This document shows, piece after piece, positions 24,146 through 33,114 of a stretch of DNA of 64,000 nucleotides. The DNA comes from Ferdinandcohnia humi_A (GTDB lineage: Bacteria > Bacillota > Bacilli > Bacillales > Bacillaceae_L). The notes beneath the pieces were generated by a model that saw only the letters and a program-made list of their open reading frames with translations, made no database searches and had not been told where the DNA came from. The stretch is from NCBI GenBank assembly GCA_047608075.1, contig JBLKRX010000003.1:1-64000 (forward strand). Reading direction: 5' to 3'. How positions within the stretch are numbered: position 1 is the first letter of the stretch; each line of letters starts with the position of its first letter. The translations under genes and the position numbers were made by a program.

Positions 24146-24511
24146 TTGAGTCAAAAGGATACTTGTGAGATTTATTGTTATGATGAGGAAAAGGTTACCC
24201 GAATTCAAAGGGAACTAGAGAAAGAAGATATATCTAGTATTGCCCAATTGTTTAAGGCACTTGCAGATGAAAATAGGGCTAAGATATCATTTGCTTTATG
24301 CCAAGATGATGAACTATGCGTTTGTGACGTTGCGAATATTATCGGGACATCGGTTGCAACAGCCTCTCACCATTTGCGAACGCTTCATAAACAAGGGATT
24401 GTTACATATCGAAAAGAAGGAAAATTAGCTTTCTATTCCCTCGATGATGACCATATTAGGCAGTTAATGGAGATTGCAGTGGATATAAAGGAGGTGAACG
24501 CCAATGTCTGA
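24146..24511 (+). CDS. cadC: CadC metal-responsive repressor
   Basis: The 121-aa ArsR/SmtB-family repressor begins (from a TTG start) with SQKDTCEIYCYDEEKV, the CadC N-terminus that supplies metal-binding Cys residues. DELCVCDVANIIG holds the alpha3 Cys pair (ELCVC), and TSVATASHHLRTL is the recognition helix. Cd, Pb, Zn or Bi binding releases it from the operators upstream. The TTG at 24146 follows AAGGTGAGAATC and gives the family's usual length. Its last codons overlap the cadA start by 8 bases. Confidence 0.92.
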   Translation: MSQKDTCEIYCYDEEKVTRIQRELEKEDISSIAQLFKALADENRAKISFALCQDDELCVCDVANIIGTSVATASHHLRTLHKQGIVTYRKEGKLAFYSLDDDHIRQLMEIAVDIKEVNANV

Positions 24512-26636
24512 ACAAAAAGCTAGCATGACAGAACACGAAACAAAAACATACCGAGTCCAAGGCTTTTCCTGAGCAGGCTGTGCGAAAACGTTCGAAGAGA
24601 ACGTGAAACACCTGGATGGTGTTTTAGATGCGAAAGTCAATTTTGGTGCTGCCAAAATAACAGTTACAGGTAAAACCTCGATTGAAGCACTTGAAAAAGC
24701 AGGGGCTTTTGAGAATCTGAAACTACGTGATGAACATGAAAAAAAGATAGAGCAAGTCCCGTTCTGGAAACAAAAAGAAAATGGGAAGGTTTATGTATCA
24801 GCTTTCCTACTAGTCATTAGTTGGTTTTATGGGAATGCGTATGGTGAAGAGCATCTTCTTCCCGTATTCGGTTACGCAGCTTCCATCGTAATAGGCGGAT
24901 ACACGTTATTCCTTAAAGGATTTAAAAACCTTCTGCGACTAAAATTCGATATGAGCACATTAATGACAATTGCCGTTATTGGAGCAGCCATAATTGGCGA
25001 ATGGGGTGAAGGTGCCACTGTTGTTATCCTTTTTGCAATTAGTGAAGCTTTAGAACGTTATTCAATGGAAAAAGCACGAAAGTCCATCGAATCATTGATG
25101 GAGATTGCACCAAAAGAAGCATTAATCCGACGTGGAAACAAAGAAATAATGATTAACGTTGAGGATATTCAAATCGGGGATATCATGATTGTAAAACCAG
25201 GTCAGAAATTTGCTATGGATGGAAGGGTTAGTAAGGGGACATCAACCGTTAATCAAGCTGCTATTACTGGAGAGAGCGTACCTGTTGCAAAGACTGTTGA
25301 TGATGAAGTCTATGCCGGAACGTTAAATGAGGAGGGGTTACTTGAAATAACGGTAACTAAACAAGTTGAAGATACAACAATTTCCAAAATCATCCATTTA
25401 GTTGAGGAAGCTCAAGCCGAACGGGCACCTTCTCAGGCATTTGTAGATCGATTTGCCAAATATTATACACCTGCCATTATTGTACTTGCTATGCTAATTG
25501 TTGTCGTTCCACCTTTATTTTTTGGAGGTGACTGGAACAAGTGGATTTATGAGGGATTAGCAGCTCTAGTTGTTGGCTGTCCGTGTGCCTTGGTGGTTTC
25601 CACTCCAGTAGCTGTTGTCACTGCAATAGGAAATGCTGCAAGAAATGGTGTCTTAATAAAAGGCGGTATCCATTTAGAAGAAGCAGGGGCATTGAAGGCA
25701 ATTGCTTTTGATAAGACAGGAACGTTAACAAAAGGAGTTCCTGTTGTAACCGACATCATAAATTTCGGTGGAAACCAAAAAGAATTAGTAAAGATAACAG
25801 CTGCTATTGAAAAAGGATCACAGCATCCGTTAGCCTCAGCAATCTTGAAAAAAGCCGAGCAAGAGGGGACAGACCTTTCTGATATAGGTATAGATGAGTT
25901 CCAATCAATTACGGGCAAAGGGGTAAAAGCAAATATCTCAGGAGTCATGTATTATGTCGGAAGTCCAAATCTGTTTGAAGATTTACATGGAAGTATTTCA
26001 TTAAATGCTAAACAACAAATGATAGAGATGCAGGAGCAAGGAAAGACGGTTATCATACTTGGAACAGAAACACAGGTCCTTGCACTAATTGCCGTTGCTG
26101 ATGAAATCCGAGAATCTACAAACCAGGTCATCAGAAGATTGAACAAGATGGGCATCCAAACCGTTATGTTGACGGGGGATAATCAACGGACTGCAAAAGC
26201 TATCGGCGAACAAGCAGGAGTCTCTGATATTAAAGCCGATTTACTACCGGAAGATAAATTAACATTTATCAATAAACTACGAAAAGAGCATAAGAGTGTC
26301 GCAATGGTTGGAGATGGAGTGAATGATGCACCAGCGCTTGCTGCATCAACTGTTGGCGTGGCAATGGGTGGCGCAGGTACGGATACAGCACTAGAAACAG
26401 CAGATATCGCACTCATGTCCGACGATTTAACAAAGCTTCCATATACAATTAAACTAAGCCGAAAAGCCTTAGCCATTATAAAACAAAACATCACATTTTC
26501 CTTGGCCATAAAAGCAATTGCATTACTGTTGGTCATCCCTGGATGGTTAACACTCTGGATTGCGATTTTTGCAGACATGGGAGCAACCTTACTTGTAACC
26601 TTAAACAGCTTACGATTGTTAAAGATTAAAGAATAA
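24504..26636 (+). CDS. cadA: CadA Cd/Zn/Pb-transporting P1B ATPase with in-frame TGA at codon 23
   Basis: AAAGGAGGTG stands 7 bases before the ATG at 24504. The product would be about 710 codons, typical of CadA. The N-terminal HMA domain reads GFS-TGA-AGCAKTFEENVK, so the TGA at 24570-24572 replaces the first Cys of the C-x-x-C metal site. The rest of the ATPase is intact: TGES in the actuator, the CPC membrane motif (VVGCPCALVVSTP), DKTGTLTKG with the phosphorylated Asp, and GDGVNDAP. Either it is a nonsense mutation with the downstream part re-initiated (for example GTG at 24603), or the TGA is decoded as selenocysteine. A hairpin after the TGA makes the second idea testable. Confidence 0.8.
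24570..24604 (+). promoter_or_regulatory. SECIS-like hairpin after the cadA TGA codon
   Basis: Twenty-one bases after the TGA, ACGTTC and GAACGT form a perfect 6-bp stem around the loop GAAGA. Distance, stem length and a G in the first loop position agree with the published general model of bacterial SECIS elements. The same bases also encode KTFEENV, which is conserved CadA protein sequence, so the hairpin may be chance. Confidence 0.35.
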
Positions 26637-26670
26637 CGATTAGCCAGTGCTCTGTATCAAAACAAAGTCG

Positions 26671-26704
26671 CAGTGAGTTCTCATTAGAGAGCTCACTGAT
26701 TTTT
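26671..26704 (+). terminator. Terminator of the cad operon
   Basis: CAGTGAGTTCTC and GAGAGCTCACTG pair over 12 bases (one wobble) around ATTA, followed by TTTTT. Confidence 0.9.
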
Positions 26705-26764
26705 CTTATTAATAGGAAATTTATGTTAGAATTATAAAAAAGAGTAAGAGTGAGGAGGGGAAAC

Positions 26765-27034
26765 ATGGGGGTTGTATATGCACTTTGGATTGGCAGTATT
26801 GCATTATTTGTTATAGGCTGGTGTTTTGTTAAAAAGGTCTATGTTTCGTATAAATCATATTTTATTCCATACTTCATCTTTCAAATTGGTAGCACCCTTT
26901 TAGTCATAAGCATTTTCGTAATTGGGGCATGGGCTGGAATGGCAGTTGGCTTCCTTTCAGCTTGTATTATGGGAATGGGACTTCTTATGGCATTATTTGT
27001 TTTTATTTTTTCCAAGATAAGAGTTCTTCGATAA
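26765..27034 (+). CDS. Small three-helix membrane protein
   Basis: The 89-aa protein starts MGVVYALWIGSIALFVIG and consists of three hydrophobic helices separated by short loops. The size and pattern resemble the YesK-like family, but I cannot be certain. GGAGGGG lies 5 bases before the ATG at 26765. It is flanked by terminators on both sides and so is expressed alone. Confidence 0.6.
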   Translation: MGVVYALWIGSIALFVIGWCFVKKVYVSYKSYFIPYFIFQIGSTLLVISIFVIGAWAGMAVGFLSACIMGMGLLMALFVFIFSKIRVLR

Positions 27035-27045
27035 TTTGCCTTTTT

Positions 27046-27079
27046 AATCCCTACAGTTTTCTGCTGTAGGATTTTTTGT
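27046..27079 (+). terminator. Terminator after the small membrane protein gene
   Basis: AATCCCTACAG and CTGTAGGATT pair with one bulged C, followed by six T. Confidence 0.85.
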
Positions 27080-27185
27080 TAAATGAAATCTTATTCATTA
27101 CATACATAGTGTAAACTTTTTTCCTATTTTAGCACTAGTGATATATATGTAATAATCAAACAAAGAAGAGTTTTGGAGGAAAGAC

Positions 27186-27752
27186 ATGCAGGATTGGCTT
27201 GTAGAACTATTAACCGATTATGAAGAACTCTCAATTGTGATCAGTATACTTATAAGCATTTTGGTCAGTATTTTTGGTTTTCTCCCAAGTGTGTTTATTA
27301 CGGCTGCCAATTTACTTGTCTTTGGAATCTGGAAGGGAACGTTTCTATCGTTTATTGGAGAAGTCCTAGGAGCAATTATTGCCTTTTTGCTCTACAGAAA
27401 AGGCTTTAAAAAACTAGCTCATAAAAAACCCATAACGAATCGCTTGATAAATGGTCTCCTTGCTGCAAAGGGAAAGGATGCGTTCGTCTTGATTTTATCG
27501 TTGCGGTTACTTCCTTTTATCCCTTCAGGAGTTGTTACCTTTACAGCAGCCGTAGGTGAAGTAAGTATACTCATATTTATTTTAGCTAGTACTATAGGGA
27601 AAATTCCGGCATTGCTACTTGAAGCATATTCTGTCTACCATGTTACCTCCATAACAACTGAAGGCAAGATAATCGTAACAATTGTTTCCCTTGTAGGAAT
27701 CGTCTACCTGTTGGGTAAACTAATAACTAAGAATAGAAAAAGAGATCGGTAA
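27186..27752 (+). CDS. TVP38/TMEM64 (DedA-like) membrane protein
   Basis: The 188-aa protein belongs to the SNARE-associated/TVP38 family. It has the re-entrant motif FGFLPSVFITAANLLVFG, the GEVLGAIIAFLLYRKG segment and RLLPFIPSGVVTF. Family members act as lipid scramblases or flippases in the membrane. GGAGGAAAGAC precedes the ATG. The next gene starts 18 bases later, so it is probably the first gene of a unit with the two-component system that follows. Confidence 0.85.
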   Translation: MQDWLVELLTDYEELSIVISILISILVSIFGFLPSVFITAANLLVFGIWKGTFLSFIGEVLGAIIAFLLYRKGFKKLAHKKPITNRLINGLLAAKGKDAFVLILSLRLLPFIPSGVVTFTAAVGEVSILIFILASTIGKIPALLLEAYSVYHVTSITTEGKIIVTIVSLVGIVYLLGKLITKNRKRDR

Positions 27753-27770
27753 AAGAAAAGAGGGTTGGGA

Positions 27771-28481
27771 ATGGAGAACGACAGGCATCGAATATTAATT
27801 ATTGAAGATGAGAAAAAGATTGCTAGAGTCTTGGAGTTAGAGTTAACATACGAAGGCTATGAAACGGGCAAGGCTATTGATGGAAGTGAAGGGCTTCATA
27901 TGTTTCACGAACAAGCCTGGGATTTAGTCCTTTTAGATATAATGCTTCCTACACTTAGTGGCATCGAAGTGTTACGTCGAATACGTGCAAGTAATTCAGT
28001 AACACCTGTCATTTTATTAACCGCTAAGGATTCTGTCGAGGATAAGGTATCAGGCTTAGACCTTGGTGCAAATGATTATATAACAAAACCCTTTCAAATC
28101 GAAGAGCTATTGGCACGCATCCGTGTTGCGTTGCGGAATACAAGGCAGGAGATACCTAAACAACAGGCAATAGATAAAAAGTGGATACAAATTGGTGACT
28201 TGAAGCTAAATGAAAGCACACATGAAGTGATGAGAAAAGAAGACAACATTGAACTAACACCAAGAGAATTTGACTTGCTTGCCTACTTAATGAAGCATCA
28301 TCGCCAAGTTCTTACTCGAGATCAGCTACTAACTGCAGTCTGGGGTTACGATTATTTTGGTGACACCAATATAGTAGATGTATATATTCGTTATTTACGT
28401 AATAAAATTGATAAGCCCTATGATCGGCAATTACTCCATACCGTTCGAGGTGTAGGGTATGTACTAAAGGACACGAAATGA
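27771..28481 (+). CDS. OmpR-family response regulator
   Basis: The 236-aa regulator has a receiver domain with Asp56 (WDLVLLDIMLP), acidic Glu12-Asp13 and the switch Lys of ITKPF. A winged-helix DNA-binding domain follows (ELTPREFDLLAYL and the C-terminal RGVGYVL). The ATG at 27771 follows GAGGGTTGGGA. It overlaps the kinase gene by 4 bases (ATGA). With the PepSY proteins downstream the set recalls B. subtilis ykoGH-ykoIJ. It probably binds the CAT-N8-CAT boxes at 29829 and 30608. Confidence 0.9.
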   Translation: MENDRHRILIIEDEKKIARVLELELTYEGYETGKAIDGSEGLHMFHEQAWDLVLLDIMLPTLSGIEVLRRIRASNSVTPVILLTAKDSVEDKVSGLDLGANDYITKPFQIEELLARIRVALRNTRQEIPKQQAIDKKWIQIGDLKLNESTHEVMRKEDNIELTPREFDLLAYLMKHHRQVLTRDQLLTAVWGYDYFGDTNIVDVYIRYLRNKIDKPYDRQLLHTVRGVGYVLKDTK

Positions 28482-29836
28482 AATTACGAACTAAAATTAA
28501 TTTATATACTGCAGTTATGTTCATTTGCTTACTTATTCTCATCAATATTGCCTCCTATTTTACCTTCAGCTCAATCATGTTGAATAGTGAATTAGATAGA
28601 ACGAAAGCTGAAGCAGAGAGAGCTCTGTATGGAATTACAAAGGCTGGAACAGAGATTCCAGTTCAAGATTTACTACGCACCTATGTGCCAATTAATGGGA
28701 TGCTCCAAGTAGTTCGATCAGATGGTAGTGTTACTGCGCAAATCTTGGTGCCGGGACAACAAAAACTACGAGACTTTCCTACCACCTATCACCAAACCCA
28801 ACAACAAGAAATAGTTGATTATAATGGGACACCACATGCACTTGTTACGGTACCCATCATATGGGTAGATGGAGAAGTAGCTGAGTTACAAGTTATTGAA
28901 AACCTGTCATCAACGAATGAAAATCTACGAATTCTTCAGATCGTTTTGCTTGCAGTAACGCTTATTGCAATGATCCCTGTTTTTGTTTCAACAAAACTTG
29001 TCAGCAATCTGATTACACAACCAATTACCTCTATGATTCGTACTATGCGTGCAATCAGGAAGAGTGGTGAATATAAACGGATTGAGCTACCAAAGCAAAC
29101 GAAGGATGAACTTTATGAGATGGGCCAAACCTTTAATGAAATGATGGAATTACTGCAAGTAAACTATGAAAAACAGGAAAGCTTTGTCTCAAATGCCTCA
29201 CATGAATTAAAAACGCCACTGACCGTGATTGATTCGTATGCAAGTCTATTAAAACGAAGGGGACAAAATGACTTTGCCCTTTTTAATGAAGCGGTTGAGG
29301 CAATTCAATCAGAAGCAGTTCGGATGAGAGAATTAACGCAGCAGCTTTTGTTACTTGCAAAGCATGACGAACAATGGAAAATAAATAAGCAAACAGTGAA
29401 TGTACCTCAGCTTGTTGAAGAATCTATTCGCTCATTCCAGGAGGGATATCAACGAGATATTGCCCTTGTAGTGGAGAACCAAATGTTGCTCACAACTGAC
29501 CGTCAGAAACTTAAACAAATTTTTTATATTTTAATGGATAATGCCCTTAAATATAGTCAAGCTCCTGTTACTGTTGTAGTTGATACAGAGAGAAAAAAGG
29601 GAGTAATTAAAATCATTGACCAGGGTATTGGAATACCAGAAAAAGATTTAGCGAAAGTATTTGAGCGTTTTTACCGTGTCGATAAGGCGAGAACTAGAAG
29701 TACGGGTGGATATGGTCTTGGGCTATCACTTGCTAAGGAACTAGCAGATGCTATCGGTGTTGAGATTTCATTAGATAGTGTGGAAGGTAAGGGGACTACA
29801 GCGGAAATTCACTTTTTTCTAGAGGAATCTCATTAA
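28478..29836 (+). CDS. HAMP sensor histidine kinase
   Basis: The 452-aa kinase has two membrane helices (about 10-30 and 155-180) bracketing an extracytoplasmic sensor of about 125 residues. A HAMP linker follows, then the H-box FVSNASHELKTPLTV with His242, and the ATP-binding N, G1 and G2 boxes (MDNALKYS, DQGIGIPEKDL, GGYGLGLSLAKEL). It phosphorylates the OmpR-type regulator encoded just upstream, with a 4-base overlap. The signal is unknown. YkoH of B. subtilis is the closest type I can suggest. Confidence 0.9.
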   Translation: MKLRTKINLYTAVMFICLLILINIASYFTFSSIMLNSELDRTKAEAERALYGITKAGTEIPVQDLLRTYVPINGMLQVVRSDGSVTAQILVPGQQKLRDFPTTYHQTQQQEIVDYNGTPHALVTVPIIWVDGEVAELQVIENLSSTNENLRILQIVLLAVTLIAMIPVFVSTKLVSNLITQPITSMIRTMRAIRKSGEYKRIELPKQTKDELYEMGQTFNEMMELLQVNYEKQESFVSNASHELKTPLTVIDSYASLLKRRGQNDFALFNEAVEAIQSEAVRMRELTQQLLLLAKHDEQWKINKQTVNVPQLVEESIRSFQEGYQRDIALVVENQMLLTTDRQKLKQIFYILMDNALKYSQAPVTVVVDTERKKGVIKIIDQGIGIPEKDLAKVFERFYRVDKARTRSTGGYGLGLSLAKELADAIGVEISLDSVEGKGTTAEIHFFLEESH

Positions 29837-29844
29837 ATTCTCAT
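29829..29844 (+). promoter_or_regulatory. Candidate response-regulator box upstream of PepSY gene 1
   Basis: TCTCATTAAATTCTCAT contains two TCTCAT half-sites whose CAT cores start 11 bases apart (29831 and 29842). That is the spacing usual for OmpR-family dimers. Confidence 0.5.
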
Positions 29845-29890
29845 AATGTACCTGTATAGTTAAAACAAAGAAAAATTTGGAGTGAGTGTA

Positions 29891-30601
29891 ATGAGAAAAT
29901 CAACTCTTACAATAGTAGCTGTAGTCGGGATACTGATTGCCACACTTCTCATCTGGCAACTGACAAAGACGTTTACTTCAGCAGAACCACTGTCAGAAAA
30001 TGAAGCGGGTGAAATCGTCGAGAAAATGTACAATGGAAAAATAGGTGAGATTAAGCTTCAGGGAGACCTATATAAAATAACTTTTGAGTTGAATACAGGT
30101 ATCTATAAGATTTTTGTGCATCGAGAGACAGGTGAAGTAACGAATCTATCTCGAATTCCTCAGAAGAACCAATCGAAAGAGTTAACCGAAGAGACGTTAC
30201 GGGAGATTATAAAAAAACAAAAATCCGGCGAAATAAAACGTATAGAAAAAAAAGAAGAACAGGATCAACTCTTTTATTATGTAACGGTTCAGTCAGCTGA
30301 AAAGGAATCTACCTATAAATTACATGGTGCTACGGGAGAAATTGTTGATGTAGTTACAAAGGAAACTCCAACGGATTCCCCGGTTACACCTCCTACAACT
30401 AAGGTACGAATAACTGAGGAAGAAGCAAAGGAAATCGCACTTCAGCATAGTAGCGGGGTAATAGAGGAGATTGAGCTTGAAGAAGTGAACGGTCAGCTTT
30501 ATTATTTTGTAGACGTTGAAAATGAACAAGATGAGGAAGAGGGCACCGTCCAAATTCATGCCATTTCTGGGGAAGTTATTTCCATCGTATGGGATGATTG
30601 A
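29891..30601 (+). CDS. Membrane-anchored multi-PepSY protein
   Basis: The 236-aa protein has an N-terminal anchor (about 7-25) and an outer part made of three PepSY-like repeats: SENEAGEIVEKMYNGKIGEI, a middle degenerate one, and TEEEAKEIALQHSSGVIEEI near the end. Each is followed by a strand pair ending T-GE-V. PepSY domains often inhibit proteases or modulate sensor kinases. GGAG precedes the ATG at 29891. It follows the kinase by 54 bases with a candidate regulator box between, so it may feed back on the system. Confidence 0.82.
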   Translation: MRKSTLTIVAVVGILIATLLIWQLTKTFTSAEPLSENEAGEIVEKMYNGKIGEIKLQGDLYKITFELNTGIYKIFVHRETGEVTNLSRIPQKNQSKELTEETLREIIKKQKSGEIKRIEKKEEQDQLFYYVTVQSAEKESTYKLHGATGEIVDVVTKETPTDSPVTPPTTKVRITEEEAKEIALQHSSGVIEEIELEEVNGQLYYFVDVENEQDEEEGTVQIHAISGEVISIVWDD

Positions 30602-30607
30602 TTAAAC

Positions 30608-30634
30608 TTCATTTGTTTCTCATCAAATTTTCAT
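30608..30634 (+). promoter_or_regulatory. Candidate response-regulator box upstream of PepSY gene 2
   Basis: Three CAT cores start at 30610, 30621 and 30632, exactly 11 bases apart (TTCAT, TCTCAT, TTTCAT). A fourth CTCAT lies at 30653. This is the same motif and spacing as at 29829. Confidence 0.55.
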
Positions 30635-30703
30635 TTTATTATCTCTGTTTCCTCATTTTACTTGTCTATGATGTAAGTAGATCAAATAAAGGAGGAAAAG
30701 AAG

Positions 30704-31255
30704 ATGAAACGAAACGTATTAATTATTGGGATAGCGGGTGTAGTGCTTTTAGGTGGGGCTGTTGGAGTCAGCGCAATCTCAGATGAAATAAAAACAGAAA
30801 CTGCTGTTTCATTTGAAAAAGCAAAGGAAATTGCAACAAAGGCAGTAGATGGAACATTCGTTGAAGGTATTGAGCTAGAAAGGGAGCATGGCGAACTCAT
30901 CTATGATGTAGACCTTGAATATGAGGGGAACGTTGATGACGATGCAGAAGTAAAGATTGATTCGGCTACTGGTGAAATACGCAAGGTGGATGATGATCGA
31001 AATGATGATAACAATGCCATAACTAGCAATACTGCTCAAGGTAAAGTAGAATCATCTGCTAAAATAACATCTCAGGAAGCCATTGCAATTGCAACAAAGG
31101 ATACAGCAGGAATTGTAGTTGAAATAGAGTATGATGATGATGGCTACTATGAAATTGAAATGAACCATAGCGGCTCAGATGTCGAAATGAAGGTTTCCGC
31201 AACAGATGGTTCGATTTTGAAAAAAGAAATTGATGATGAAGATAACGACGACTAA
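30704..31255 (+). CDS. Exported acidic protein with two PepSY domains
   Basis: The 183-aa protein has a signal peptide or anchor (MKRNVLIIGIAGVVLLGGAV) and two PepSY repeats (SFEKAKEIATKAVDGTFVEG and TSQEAIAIATKDTAGIVVE). It ends in a strongly acidic tail (DDEDNDD). AAGGAGGAAAAG precedes the ATG. Its own regulator box upstream suggests it is the main target of the adjacent two-component system. It may bind cations or the sensor's outer domain. That role is inference. Confidence 0.82.
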   Translation: MKRNVLIIGIAGVVLLGGAVGVSAISDEIKTETAVSFEKAKEIATKAVDGTFVEGIELEREHGELIYDVDLEYEGNVDDDAEVKIDSATGEIRKVDDDRNDDNNAITSNTAQGKVESSAKITSQEAIAIATKDTAGIVVEIEYDDDGYYEIEMNHSGSDVEMKVSATDGSILKKEIDDEDNDD

Positions 31256-31257
31256 GG

Positions 31258-31288
31258 AAAAATGGACTCCCAAAAGGAGTCCATTTTT
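31258..31288. terminator. Bidirectional terminator between PepSY and DUF1646 genes
   Basis: AAAAATGGACTCC and GGAGTCCATTTTT form a perfect 13-bp stem. T-tracts on both strands serve the two converging genes. Confidence 0.92.
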
Positions 31289-31291
31289 TAT

Positions 31292-32317
31292 CTATATACC
31301 ACTAATCCAATTCATAATGAAAAAGTAAATTAGCATGATGCCAAGTCCAAGGGGGACACCCACTATGGCCCACTCTTTACTCGTAATCTGCAATTTTCCA
31401 GCTGCAATAATATTTGGAATATTCCCGGGAATGAGCATGCCTCCGCTAAACAATAGGCCTAGTAAAATGGATTGAATCGTAAAATGATCCATCGCAGGAC
31501 TAATTTCCGCCGAAGCAAGTGTTGCATTATCAAGGACTGCCGAGATCATGTTCAACCAATATAGTAACAAAGGATCAAGCCCTATAAAGTATCGGTTTAT
31601 CAGTGGTTCAAATCCTGCCCCTAATAGAGTAAGCCCCATAACAAAGAAATAAACCTTCATTGCCCTTAAGAATATTTCCTCATAGGGTTCCTTGTTTGAT
31701 TTATCTTTCCCTTGAATGATGTTTAATTTAGGTGGCTCAACTAGGAGGGCGGTCATTATTCCTAATAACAGAAACGTTGCAAAAATTTGTGGTCCAATAA
31801 GGTCCAATAAAAAGAAAAAGTCCTCATTTAACTTACTTATGGCAATAGTTGATAATGGCTCACCGATAGGAGTAAGTGATGCACCGAGCCCTATTGAGAA
31901 ACAGGAGAGTACCACAAATCGAATGGCAGAAGTACGCTCAATTTTCAGGGAACTCACAATTAAAACAAGTACAAGTGCGGCAATGATGGCTGTAATAATA
32001 CTGGAAACAAGTCCAAGTAAAATAACGACTAATCCTGTAAATAAGCGAAACGGTATTTTTCGACTCAGCCCTACAATGGATTTTTGTAACGGTGTCTGAA
32101 ACCATTTAAATAGTAGTCCTGCGAGTAGAACCGCAATCGTTATTTTAATTGGATCGCTGGCAGCTTTCAGAAAAAGATCTCCACTATACACCCCACCAAC
32201 TGTAACAGCAATAACCCCCATGAAAAACAGGAAAAGTTCAAGGTTTTTCTCTACAAATTGCACGGAAAAAGGTAAAAATAATACAAGTACAAGAACGACT
32301 AGTAATCCGAAAATCAT
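31292..32317 (-). CDS. DUF1646 family membrane transporter
   Basis: The 341-aa protein is an integral membrane protein of about ten helices in DUF1646, a group related to cation/anion antiporter-like folds. Conserved stretches include SIGLGASLTPIGEPLSTIA, MISAVLDNATLASAEISP and SGGMLIPGNIPNIIAAGKL. The second and third resemble the half-helix motifs of NhaD/ArsB-type carriers. Substrate unknown. GAGGTAATG precedes the ATG. A short frame ends 1 base before the start and may be coupled to it. Confidence 0.85.
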   Translation of the reverse strand: MIFGLLVVLVLVLFLPFSVQFVEKNLELFLFFMGVIAVTVGGVYSGDLFLKAASDPIKITIAVLLAGLLFKWFQTPLQKSIVGLSRKIPFRLFTGLVVILLGLVSSIITAIIAALVLVLIVSSLKIERTSAIRFVVLSCFSIGLGASLTPIGEPLSTIAISKLNEDFFFLLDLIGPQIFATFLLLGIMTALLVEPPKLNIIQGKDKSNKEPYEEIFLRAMKVYFFVMGLTLLGAGFEPLINRYFIGLDPLLLYWLNMISAVLDNATLASAEISPAMDHFTIQSILLGLLFSGGMLIPGNIPNIIAAGKLQITSKEWAIVGVPLGLGIMLIYFFIMNWISGI

Positions 32318-32318
32318 T

Positions 32319-32417
32319 TTACATTACCTCAATTTTCATATTTTTGCTTATCCATCCTTCTAAAAGCATAAGTGCAACTAAGATACTGCTTAAGCCTTTT
32401 GGTTTGGCAGTCACCAA
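32319..32417 (-). CDS. Possible upstream peptide before DUF1646 gene
   Basis: A 32-codon frame (starting LVTAKPKGLSSILVALML, TTG or GTG start) ends 1 base before the DUF1646 ATG and contains that gene's ribosome site. It has one hydrophobic stretch. Its own ribosome site is a distant GGAGTG. It may be a leader peptide, or chance. Confidence 0.25.
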   Translation of the reverse strand: MVTAKPKGLSSILVALMLLEGWISKNMKIEVM

Positions 32418-33114
32418 ATTTTCTAATCACTCCGGTAAGTATTTGGAGTATTATATGCTTATGCAACAAGTCGGACAAACTTGCTATGAGTTTTTAATAA
32501 AGGATACTAATAAAAGGTCTTCTTATGGTTTTGGGCTTGAGGCTATAGTGGATATATTGGCTTTGATTAGAGTTTTGTGTGCTATTTTGATTATTTTCCT
32601 TATAAATATAGTTGCTGTACCTGGTTTATCGTAGGTTGAATGGGTATTACTAAAAATAGTTAAGCCAATTTCTGAATAATTAAGCTGATTTTTAAATAAT
32701 TGAGCTACTTTTGAAATAATTAAGCCGATTATCAAATAATTAAGCCAATATCAGAATAATTAATCTATTTCAAAATAAATAAGCTCACACTCATAGTAAC
32801 CAGGATAAGTTTCTGTAAATAATGGTGTTACTTTCTTGAATAATGTAATTTAAGAAATTAAACCACTTTCAAGAATAATTAAACCATTTGACATAGGGCA
32901 GCCAACCTACCATGGTTTGGAAAATCGCCATATCGTGTGGCAACCACTTTTAATTAATATCCCGTTATTCCACAGACCTACCATAGAAGGCACCCGTCTA
33001 TAACCAAAATTAACAGATTGAATAAAAAATATCTTTTCATTTTTGTAACGAAACCTATACACGTGGTACTAATACAATGACCGAACAAAATTCTTCTCGT
33101 AAGGGAGAGGTAGA
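32418..33114. other. Gene-poor gap between divergent genes
   Basis: I see no supported gene. Frames in 32418-32634 lack ribosome sites and family features. The rest is occupied by the inverted family B array and its outlying copies (32661-32895) and by the promoter region of the ECF sigma operon, where TGTAAC at 33044 may be a -35. Confidence 0.5.
32661..32895 (-). repeat. 20-bp periodic array, family B, inverted, with outliers
   Basis: Units start at 32661, 32681, 32701, 32721, 32741 and 32761 (TAAGCC or TAAGCT, then ATT-N-AATAAT). Exact 20-base steps run to about 32786. Two further units (TTAAACCACTTTCAAGAATA and TTAAACCATTT) occur at 32855-32895. Read on the minus strand they match the array at 9271-9390. 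Confidence 0.9.

Noticed and set aside
32344..32634. 96-codon plus-strand frame
   Set aside because: No ribosome site, no family features, and it overlaps the promoter area of the minus-strand DUF1646 gene.
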